Shown here in pieces: positions 1 to 8,100 of a DNA stretch of 28,015 nt (position 1 is its first letter; each line of letters starts with the position of its first letter). This stretch comes from an uncultured Anaerococcus sp. (GTDB lineage Bacteria; Bacillota; Clostridia; Tissierellales; Peptoniphilaceae). Below the pieces are notes generated by a model, which saw only the letters and a list, made by a program, of their open reading frames with translations, did no database searches and was not told where the DNA came from. The stretch covers positions 1 through 28,015 of the forward strand of contig CALTXP010000012.1 of assembly GCA_943913325.1 (NCBI GenBank). The letters are read 5' to 3'. The position numbers were made by a program, and so were the translations under genes.

Positions 1-416
1 GTTGGCGTCTTATTAGTTTAAATGTTAATTCTAAGTATTTATGGAAATTTGCTGTAGAGAAGTGTAAAAATTATACTTTTTAATAATTTAGCTTATAGTG
101 TTATTAAAGATAACTAAAATATTATTCCTACTCAGTTTTCTCACATTAAATCTATAAATTTAGCTAACAGAGCTAATTTTATATGGTTATGATTTTTTAT
201 TAGTGCTAATTAAGTTCATTTTCTAAGTTATGTGATTTTTTATTTACATATATAATTTTAATAAGTTTTCTCTTAGAAATTTAGTTCTATTGAAATATTT
301 TTTCATCCCTTACTATCAAAAAATAATAAATAATATTTAACTGAACTAAATTTTAGAGACAAATAGGTTAATTAAGGTATATTTGTTCATACTTAATACA
401 CTCTTTATCAAAAATG
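1..416. other. Non-coding AT-rich stretch
   Basis: No open frame with a ribosome binding site or recognisable protein was found on either strand. The composition is extremely AT-rich. It ends at a hairpin (417-469) that could end a gene lying left of the window, but none of that gene is recognisable here. Confidence 0.5.
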
Positions 417-470
417 AAAATCCATCTATTATTTATAATTTTTATGACTTATGTTAACGATGGATTTTTA
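417..470. terminator. Bidirectional hairpin terminator
   Basis: AAAATCCATC (417-426) pairs perfectly with GATGGATTTT (459-468) around a long AT loop. The right arm runs into T-rich sequence on the plus strand, and the minus-strand reading is also followed by T-rich sequence. It probably separates transcription from the left edge from the minus-strand gene at 585-1127. Confidence 0.5.
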
Positions 471-512
471 TTATATGTAGAGTATAATTATGTTAACATA
501 TAAAATTTATTT

Positions 513-560
513 AATTGAAAGAGCCCATAAAAGCTTTTCAATTAAACTTTTATGGGCTGG
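513..560 (-). terminator. Hairpin downstream of the 585-1127 gene
   Basis: A perfect 12-bp stem is formed by AGCCCATAAAAG (522-533) and CTTTTATGGGCT (547-558). It lies just past the stop codon of the minus-strand gene, as expected for its terminator, although the T-run beyond it is poor. An overlapping 8-bp stem (AATTGAAA 513-520 with TTTCAATT 536-543) would exclude the main stem. Confidence 0.6.
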
Positions 561-584
561 GTTACTTATTTAAATTTTATATTT

Positions 585-1127
585 TTATTCATAAATTGTA
601 ATTTCTGTTACTAAGCCATCTTTTACTTCTATATTTATAGCATAGCCTAAATCTTTAACTTCATCATAGTGTTTAAGAAATTCATCTTCATCATAGAATT
701 GTGGATTTACAGAGCCGCCTTGAACATTATATACAGTATCATTACTTACAGTAAAAAAGTGAGTTTGGTTTTCAAGCATTTTATCTACATTTGTAGAATC
801 AGGATCTTTATTATAATCTAAAGTTCCCTTTACTTCTAAGACATCTGCATATTTATTGATTTCATAGATTGATGGACTTTCAAATTCTTTATCTCTTTTA
901 CCTGCATTCTTAGAAAGTAATTGAGCAAAGTAAGAACCATCTTCTTTTTTTAAGCAATTTTCATCTGAAGTTGGTGAATTTTTAGTTTCCTTATTAACTA
1001 CTTGGTTTACATTTTGTTTATTACTATTTTCACTAGCAGCATTTACCTTGCTCATATTAGATCCATATACTAGACTTGTTGATAAAGCAGTTACTAATAG
1101 TAATTTATTTAATTTTTTGTAATTCAT
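585..1127 (-). CDS. Small secreted protein sharing a C-terminal domain with the lipoprotein at 13344-14123
   Basis: The 180-residue product has an N-terminal signal peptide (lysine-rich start, hydrophobic core to about residue 30, likely cleavage near VNAAS). A short Asn/Lys-rich linker follows, then a domain of about 115 residues. That domain aligns by eye with the C-terminal part of the lipoprotein at 13344-14123: EDGxY near its start, a VKG(T/S)(L/M)D block, a GG motif, an acidic DEF segment, and an (I/V)EVKDG block near the end. The start is supported by AGGAGGAG a few bases upstream on the minus strand (1131-1138). No lipobox cysteine is present, so it is probably released or loosely wall-associated. 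I do not recognise the family and assign no function. The gene stands alone and is followed by a hairpin terminator. Confidence 0.75.
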   Translation of the reverse strand: MNYKKLNKLLLVTALSTSLVYGSNMSKVNAASENSNKQNVNQVVNKETKNSPTSDENCLKKEDGSYFAQLLSKNAGKRDKEFESPSIYEINKYADVLEVKGTLDYNKDPDSTNVDKMLENQTHFFTVSNDTVYNVQGGSVNPQFYDEDEFLKHYDEVKDLGYAINIEVKDGLVTEITIYE

Positions 1128-1138
1128 TTTCTCCTCCT

Positions 1139-1689
1139 AATTATATTCATCATTGTCGTATAATCTAGATATTTAGACTAGATGAATTAGTTTTAGAATA
1201 ATTTAAACTTCAAATTATATGTTTAACTTTTAATATTTGAAGTAAGCACTTAACTTCAATTAATATCATACCCCGATATTTTATCAGGTCCATATTATTA
1301 GATAAAAAAATATCTAATAACGTTCATCAAAAAAAATTCTTTGTTAAAAATACCATATATAAATAAATTTTAATTGGAAAATATTAATTTTATATAAAGA
1401 TATGCTAAGAGATAAAATAAAACTATTACTAAATATTTATAAACTATTTTTATAATTGAGTAAAAATATAAGATCATTGAAAACTTAACTAGTACAGTGT
1501 CTTTAATTAAAATAAACCAACTAGGTACAATAGATAATCTAATTACATTTTATACTTAACGTAATGGAATATAAAACTTAATTAGCTAATTTACTTAAGA
1601 ATATCTACATAACTAACTATATTATTTTATTTATCATCATTATTTACTTTACTTATAGTTATTATTGATTTTCATGATACTTCTTTATA
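1139..1689. other. Non-coding stretch upstream of the secreted-protein gene
   Basis: No plausible coding region is visible. The stretch should hold the promoter of the minus-strand gene starting at 1127. Two inverted repeats stand out: CTTCAAAT/ATTTGAAG (1208-1215 and 1235-1242), and a perfect 10-bp repeat at 1295-1320 listed separately. Confidence 0.5.
1295..1320. repeat. Perfect 10-bp inverted repeat
   Basis: TTATTAGATA (1295-1304) and TATCTAATAA (1311-1320) are exact reverse complements around six A residues. No T-run follows on the plus strand or beyond the stem on the minus strand, so it does not look like a terminator. A regulator site upstream of the gene at 585-1127 is possible; its function is unknown. 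Confidence 0.5.
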
Positions 1690-1712
1690 AAAAAAGTCCA
1701 ATAGGGCTTTTA
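1690..1712 (-). terminator. Hairpin with T-run on the minus strand
   Basis: AAAAGTCC (1692-1699) pairs with GGGCTTTT (1704-1711) with one G-T pair. Read on the minus strand it is followed by a run of T residues, a good intrinsic terminator shape. No minus-strand gene lies immediately to its right, so its purpose is unclear. Confidence 0.45.
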
Positions 1713-1755
1713 TGCTAACTCTTTAAATGATATAATTATTATATTATAGAATTAT

Positions 1756-1831
1756 TGGGATATAGCCAAGCCGGTAAGGCACCAGATTCTGACTCTGGAG
1801 AGCGTAGGTTCGAGTCCTACTATCCCAGCCA
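1756..1831 (+). tRNA. tRNA-Gln (anticodon CUG)
   Basis: A full cloverleaf can be drawn. The acceptor stem TGGGATA (1756-1762) pairs with TATCCCA (1821-1827), followed by G as discriminator and an encoded CCA (1829-1831). The anticodon arm is CCAGA-TTCTGAC-TCTGG, giving anticodon CTG, which reads CAG (Gln). The T arm GTAGG-TTCGAGT-CCTAC is canonical. The gene stands alone rather than in a tRNA cluster and directly precedes the surface-protein block. Confidence 0.93.
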
Positions 1832-2100
1832 TATTATTAATAAAAATGAACTGTTGCTAAACTATAAATACTATAGTCCTATCATTAGAATATTTATTTT
1901 AATGATCTTTAGATAATTTTGTAGTCATGTTAACTCCCGCTATTAAGTAATGTGAAAACAAAAGTAAGCTATTTGATAAAATTAGCTTATAGATAAATTT
2001 TATTTTGATTATTTTATTATCTTTTTTTATTATTTTTTATAATTCTTAATAAATCCTAGTAAAAAACTATAAAAACACTTAAGAAAACGATTTTCTAATG
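1832..2100. other. Non-coding stretch after the tRNA gene
   Basis: No coding region is visible. An imperfect hairpin (TAAGCTA... with ...TAGCTTA, about 1965-1989) could end tRNA transcription, but the following T residues are not contiguous. I saw no copy of the tRNA 3' end here. Confidence 0.4.
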
Positions 2101-2129
2101 TTGACATTTGCTTACTCTCGTGCTAATCT
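2101..2129 (+). promoter_or_regulatory. Sigma-A type promoter of the CAMP-factor operon
   Basis: A consensus TTGACA (2101-2106) is separated by 17 bp from TAATCT (2124-2129), which is preceded by an extended TG (2121-2122). Transcription would begin near 2136, giving a leader of about 180 nt before the start codon at 2317. A second, weaker -10 (TATAAT at 2210-2215) lies inside that leader. Confidence 0.65.
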
Positions 2130-2316
2130 ATAGATATATAGAGGTATGCAAAATTTCAACTAATAATTTATAGTGTAATTAGTATAGTTTATATTATAGT
2201 TTTATTTACTATAATGATATAAATAATATATGTTGTATATCTTTAACTCTATTTATCCAGCTTATAATTATATTAAGATCTATAGAAAAGGCACAGTTAT
2301 ATCAAAAGGAGGGATA

Positions 2317-3693
2317 ATGAAGAAAAAATATCGTATTCTCTCATTGCTAAGCGCATTTACGCTCTTATCTACATCTGTTGCTCCTGGTTTTTATAGCAAT
2401 TCATATGCTATGCAGGAGGTTGAAAGTGAAAATAATGATGATTTATCCTATTTTTATCAGTTAAATGAAGATTATGAACTAAACTTAAGCGATGAGGAAT
2501 TAAGACAAGAGTCAGCTGCTTTAAAAGGAGCTAGAATTGAAGGGAATAAAGCTTATGAAATTCCTTTAATGCAACAAGCTCAATCAGATTTATCAGAGTT
2601 AAGTGAAGATAGAGCTATTGATTTGCCATCAGGGATAAATACTACTAATCCTCAGCAATTCTTTTATATAGGATCTATCGGCGTTAGAATTCAACTTTTA
2701 AGAAAAGTTAACCATTTTATAAATCAAATGACTACCGAGTATATTTATAAGATTCAAGAAGCTCATAATATGGCTGCACAAGTATGTTTCGAATCAGTAA
2801 TGGTTGCTATAAACCCATTTAATGGGAGAAAAGATGTTCTTAAGGCCATAGAAAAGTTAGATAATAATATTGAAAAGATCAAAAATATAAGAGACATGAC
2901 TTCTGGAGATCTAGCTACTCCATATGTAAAAAAATTAATGTATAAAAATATTAGAGAAGCTAGGAGATCTCAAAATAAATTTTTTGATGAAGATAATTAT
3001 GGGACTCGTGGTAAGGAAGAGTACATCCAAAACATTTATAAAAATGAAGTAAATGATATAAATAAACAAGTTGGACAAAAAATTACCTTTGGTCAGTTGT
3101 TAGAGCTTGATGCGAGGTTGAAATCAGCATCTTCATCAGCACTTTTATCTAATGAAGTTATTGCAAATCCGAAATGGGTTAATGATACAGCTGCAAAAGA
3201 AATTAGTAAGCAAAATAAATTAAAAGGAAAATATAGAAATCAAATCAGCAAAGAAGATTATGATACTTGGCAAAATCTTGTAAAAAAAGTAATTGATAGA
3301 AAAGTAGAAAAAAATCCTAGATATGACAAGATCACAGAATCAATATATGATTTATGGGACTTCAATGCTGAGTTAATAGATAAATATCCACAAGTTTTTT
3401 CTGGTGAAATATTTGGAGATTTTAATCTAAAAAGACCATCTTCATATATAGAACCATATCAAGTGGCAGGGATCAGATGGATAGTACAACCAACTTTTGA
3501 TAAAATTCCTGCTGGTATGCAAGCCTCTGGCTCAAGCATTATTATAGGCTTTGGAGGGCAAAAAGCTCAATACGGAGATTATAAAAGTTATATAACAAAT
3601 AGAAGCACTTTAAGAGATGAAGTAGTTACAACAAATATGGATGGTAACAATCCAGATTTAATATATCCTGATTTTACTGATCCAAGCAAATAA
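2317..3693 (+). CDS. Secreted CAMP-factor family protein with extra C-terminal region (copy 1)
   Basis: The start at 2317 is preferred over an upstream ATG in the same frame (2230), because AAAGGAGGG lies just before it and a signal peptide (MKKKYRILSLL... to SYA) begins there. The product is 458 residues. Residues about 108-280 resemble the pore-forming CAMP factor of streptococci and Cutibacterium. Matching points are the Asn-Pro start, an IGSIGVRIQLL block, helices around TTEYIYKIQEAH, a NPF motif, and a late LDARLKSASSSALL block. CAMP factor is a secreted co-haemolysin acting on sphingomyelinase-treated membranes. About 180 residues follow that the classical family (around 255 residues in all) lacks. 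The gene downstream is a clear paralogue throughout, including this extension, and starts 36 nt later without a terminator, so the two are probably co-transcribed. Family assignment is by eye. Confidence 0.75.
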   Translation: MKKKYRILSLLSAFTLLSTSVAPGFYSNSYAMQEVESENNDDLSYFYQLNEDYELNLSDEELRQESAALKGARIEGNKAYEIPLMQQAQSDLSELSEDRAIDLPSGINTTNPQQFFYIGSIGVRIQLLRKVNHFINQMTTEYIYKIQEAHNMAAQVCFESVMVAINPFNGRKDVLKAIEKLDNNIEKIKNIRDMTSGDLATPYVKKLMYKNIREARRSQNKFFDEDNYGTRGKEEYIQNIYKNEVNDINKQVGQKITFGQLLELDARLKSASSSALLSNEVIANPKWVNDTAAKEISKQNKLKGKYRNQISKEDYDTWQNLVKKVIDRKVEKNPRYDKITESIYDLWDFNAELIDKYPQVFSGEIFGDFNLKRPSSYIEPYQVAGIRWIVQPTFDKIPAGMQASGSSIIIGFGGQKAQYGDYKSYITNRSTLRDEVVTTNMDGNNPDLIYPDFTDPSK

Positions 3694-3729
3694 TAAGAAC
3701 CTATATTTAAAATTTTTAAGGAGAATAGT

Positions 3730-5121
3730 ATGAAAAAAAATAAAGTTTTTTCATTAGCAATTGCTTTTTTAATGTTATTTAACATAGCAGGTCCTGCTAT
3801 GGCAAGTGCTGATAGTGAACAAGGCTATGAATCTAGCTCACTAATGGAAGAATATCAAAATAATTTACCACAATTATCTGAATCTGAAATGCTAGAAGGA
3901 GCTACACTACTAGAAGAAAATAAAGTTAAAGATGTTCCTTTAATGGAAGCTTATCAAGAAGACTTACAAACTTTAGCTGAAGATAGAGCATTTGATCTAC
4001 CACCAGCTGCACAAAGATATAATCCAGATACAATTTATGATCTAGATTCTATTGCACCTAGAATTAAATTATTAGGACTTACTGGAATATTTATACACAG
4101 AAGTTCAACTGAACTTATTTATAAGGTTCAAGCAGCTCATAGTAAGGCAGCAGGAGAAGTTGCTATTGCTGTAGTAACAGCATTTAACCCATTTGCATCA
4201 GTAGATGATATAGAAGCAGCTTGTGATAGAATTTCAACTGCTATGGATGAGTTAGTACAAATGCCTGATTTAACAGCTGATGACTTTGCAACAATTTATC
4301 TTAAAAAAGTATTTAACAAAGATGTAAGAGAAGCTAAAAAATTACTAAACAAATATTATAGAGATGATTTATCTGAAGTTGGAGTTAAAGGTAAAAGAGA
4401 ATTTGTAAGAAATTCACTTTCTAAAGAAATCAATGATGTAAGTAAAAAAGGTAATAGTCAAATTCAAGTTAAAGATCTAATTGAACTTGATGCAAGATTA
4501 AAATCAGCTTGTCAAACAGCTTTACTTGAAAGAGATGTTTATGCAAGTCCAAAATGGTTAAGTGGAACAATTGATAAAGAAATTAGAGATATTAGAAATA
4601 TTAAAAACAAAACAAGCAAATATTTAACAAAAGATGAGAAAGATGCATTTGAAAATGAATTAAGAAAAGCTAATGATGTAAGAAGAGCAAAAGATGTTTC
4701 TTACTCTAGAGCTGCTGAAGGTGTTTATATTCTAAGAGATTATGTAAACGAATTAAGAGCTAAACACCCACAAGAATTTGAATCTGTCCTAGCATTAAGA
4801 GAAGGCGAAGCAATTTCTTGGAGAGAATTTAATGTTCAATCTGAAATGCCAGATCCTGCTAGAATAGCAAAAATTGTTTGGTTAAACAGTCCATCATTTG
4901 ACTTCCTACCAGATGGATTTAAACCAAAAGATAATGAAGAAATAATTGTTGGTTATGGTAATGATGAAGATAGACTTCAATATGGTTCTTATGAAACATA
5001 CACAAACAATAGAGATAGACTAAGAGCTTCTGAAGAGGTCGTAGCACCAGACTTTGGTGATCAAAAAGATACTGATGATCCAACATTAAGTGGCGGATAT
5101 TTAATATTTAACTTTAATTAA
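3730..5121 (+). CDS. Secreted CAMP-factor family protein with extra C-terminal region (copy 2)
   Basis: The 463-residue product has a signal peptide ending near AMASA and a good AAGGAG site before the start. Residues about 98-268 match CAMP factor more clearly than copy 1 does: NPDTIYDLDSI, NPFASVDDIEAA, PDLTADDFATIYLKK and LDARLKSACQTALL correspond closely to blocks I recall from the streptococcal protein. The remaining roughly 195 residues are shared only with copy 1. They include a PKW motif, a VWLNSPSFD(F) block matching VQPTFD in copy 1, an (I)I(V/I)G(Y/F)G motif and a YGSYETYTNNR block. The coding sequence uses A/T-ending codons very consistently, which may indicate high expression. A hairpin terminator follows. 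Likely role: pore formation or co-haemolysis on host membranes; the role of the extension is unknown. Confidence 0.8.
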   Translation: MKKNKVFSLAIAFLMLFNIAGPAMASADSEQGYESSSLMEEYQNNLPQLSESEMLEGATLLEENKVKDVPLMEAYQEDLQTLAEDRAFDLPPAAQRYNPDTIYDLDSIAPRIKLLGLTGIFIHRSSTELIYKVQAAHSKAAGEVAIAVVTAFNPFASVDDIEAACDRISTAMDELVQMPDLTADDFATIYLKKVFNKDVREAKKLLNKYYRDDLSEVGVKGKREFVRNSLSKEINDVSKKGNSQIQVKDLIELDARLKSACQTALLERDVYASPKWLSGTIDKEIRDIRNIKNKTSKYLTKDEKDAFENELRKANDVRRAKDVSYSRAAEGVYILRDYVNELRAKHPQEFESVLALREGEAISWREFNVQSEMPDPARIAKIVWLNSPSFDFLPDGFKPKDNEEIIVGYGNDEDRLQYGSYETYTNNRDRLRASEEVVAPDFGDQKDTDDPTLSGGYLIFNFN

Positions 5122-5148
5122 TCTTTACGGAGCATTTTGCTTTTCAAT

Positions 5149-5170
5149 AAGGGGGCTTATGCCCTCTTTT
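5149..5170 (+). terminator. Terminator after the CAMP-factor pair
   Basis: AAGGGGGC and GCCCTCTT form an 8-bp stem around TTAT and run into TTTT. It sits between the second CAMP gene and the ribosome binding site of the giant gene (AAGGAGG at 5176-5182), so read-through may limit expression of the giant gene, unless that gene has a promoter I cannot place. Confidence 0.65.
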
Positions 5171-5186
5171 ATATTAAGGAGGAAAA

Positions 5187-8100
5187 ATGAGAAAAAAGTC
5201 TAAAATTTTCTCACTTCTTTTAAGCTTTAGTATAATATTACAAGCTGCTTATCCATCTTTTGCTGCTAATAATGATTCGAAGGATACTAATAAGGATTTA
5301 GTTGACTTCAAGCAAACTGATGAGAGTAATATTAAAGAGAAAGAAGATATTGATCTATCAGCTAAAGGCATTGAAAATAAGGAATTTAATGATAAGTCAA
5401 TAGAGAAAAATTCGTTAAAACAAGACCCTTACAACTTATACACTGACTATTCGTCAATTGATAAAAGTAATGCAAAAAAGAAATTCCCTAGGGTATTTAC
5501 TAGGAATATGGTTTTACCAGCTATAGGAGAAAAATATGACCTTAGAGATGAGGGAAAAGTTACAAGCGTAAAAGATCAAGGACCAAACGGATCATGTTGG
5601 GCTTTTGCAACATATGGTTCAGCAGAATCAGTTTTAATGCCTGATGAGAGAATGGATTTTTCAGAAAAACATATGAGAAATACTCATGGTTTTGATTGGG
5701 GTCCAAGTGAGGGCGGTACAAGAACAGTATCATCAGCTTATTTAGCTCGTAGATCTGGACCGGTTTTAGAAAAAGATGACCCATACGATATATTTCAATC
5801 TAATTCTCCTGAAAATCTTCCTGTGGTAAAAGAACTTACCCATGCTATATTTATACCAGATAAGAGAGAAGCTACAGATAATAATCTCTTTAAAAAGTTG
5901 ATTATGGAAAATGGTGGTATTTATTCGGCTGTAATGGGTGGAGATCAGTATTTAAATAAGAGTACTATGGCTCACTATTATTCTGGAAATCAAGTACCAA
6001 ACCACGCTATAACTATAGTAGGATGGGATGATAATTACAGTAGAAAAAATTTCAAGACTACTCCTCCTGGAGATGGAGCATGGATTTGCAAGAACTCTTG
6101 GGGAACTAATTGGGGTAATCAAGGTGGTTACTATTATGTATCTTATTATGATAAGAATATAGGAACTCAAAGCTCTCAATATATATTAAAAGATATAAAC
6201 GAAAATGAAAAAATTTGGCAATATGATAAGTTAGGTATGACTAGCCAAGTAGGACTTGGTGAGCAATCTTACTATGCCAATGTATTTGGACCTGTAAAAG
6301 AAGATACTTATCTAAGAAATGTTGGCTTATGGACATCTGCAAATAATGCAGAATACGAAGTATTTGTAAATACAAATGTTGAGAACAATGCTGGTCTTTC
6401 TGATAAGACAAGCATTGGTGATGGCAAAATGGAATTTGCAGGTTATGAGAAGGTAAAAGTGGAAGATACTTTCATACCAAAAGGTTCAAAATTTGCAGTT
6501 ATAGTTAAAATGAAAACTCCAGGATATAAATATCCTATCCCAATAGAACGTCCTATAAAAGGCTTCTCATCTAAGGTTACCGCAAAGCCTGGCGAGTCTT
6601 TTGTAAGTAAAGAAGGCGAAAAGTGGACTGATCTAACAGATCAAATTGAAAATGCTAATGTATCACTAAAGGCTTTTACAGTAGGTGCTGACTATATTGA
6701 TCAAGATGATAAGCAAAGAAAAAAGATTGATAGCATAAGTTTTAAGCAAAAAGAAAAATTAATGAAGATTGGAGATGTCAACACTCCTTCGCTAGATATA
6801 AAACCTTCTGATATAAAAACATCTGATTTAAGATGGGAAAGTTCTGATAGAACAGTATGTGAAGTAGATAAAGATGGTAAGATAAAAGCTATTGGTTATG
6901 GTGAATGCGTTATAACAGCAAAGTCTAAAACTTCCTCAAAAGTATTTGATACTATGAGGGTGAAGGTAGATGAATCTAATGCTAAGTTTAAGGCAAATAT
7001 AAATGCAGATAGGCAAAATTATCTACAAGGAGAACAAGTAGGTATAAATATAGGTCTAAGAGATCAAGATAATAACCAAATAGTAAATAAGGATATAGTT
7101 TGTGAAATTGTTACAAGTCATAATCAAGAATTCAAATACGATTTAAAAACTAATCTAACAGGTGAAGCAAACTTTAATGTAAGACTTGATAATAATGCAG
7201 CTATAGGTAAGTATAGGATTAACATCTACTATAAGGATAAGTTAATTGGTATAAATACTTTCAATGTAGAAAGTAAGGACTTTGCACCAACAGTAGAAAA
7301 TCCATTATTTGTTACAAATACTTTAGATAAAGATAAGATTAGACCAAATGATTCAATAAAACTTACTTCTCATGTAGAGGATAAATATGGACAAATTAAA
7401 AGATATGCAAAGGTACAATTAACATTAATAACACCAGAAGATAAAGAGATAAAGAAAAGTCTATATACAAATAAAAATGGTGATGCAATCTTTGATTTAG
7501 ACTCTGACATATTTACTCAAGAAGGTAATTACAAGCTAAAAGTAGATTCAAGCTTAAGTGGTTTTGATAGTTTTAGTGAAAATCTAAATGTAATAGTTGA
7601 TAGAAATACAGCTGAGATGGAAAAACTAGATTTTGACATTGATATAAAAAAAGATGAAATCATGGCAGATAAAGAAAGTGCTGATATGAACTTTATAGTA
7701 AGTCATGAAGGAAAGCCTATATCCGATGCAAATATTAGACTTACAATAACTGATCCAAATCAAAAATCCTACGAACTAGATTTAAAGACGGATCAAAATG
7801 GTAAAGCAGTTTTCTCAATGGATATCACTAGTCAAAATGCAACGGGTATGTATAAGGTAGATGCTACAGCTTATAAGGATGGTTACTATGATGTAGGAAA
7901 ATCATCAGATTTCTTTGTAAAAAGAGAAGGTAAATATCTAAACATTTCCTTTGATTCGGCTAAAAAAGATTATAAATTAAATGAATCTGCTTATATAAAA
8001 GTTCAAGTAAGGGATGAAAATAATAATCCAAAGAGAAATTCTTCTGTTGAATTAAGTATAATAGACCCTAACCAAAAAGAAACTAAGATGAGAAAAGTTA

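Noticed and set aside
2230..2316. Upstream in-frame ATG giving a longer copy-1 CAMP protein
   Set aside because: The extra 29 residues have no ribosome binding site and precede a normal signal peptide; AAAGGAGGG lies just before 2317.
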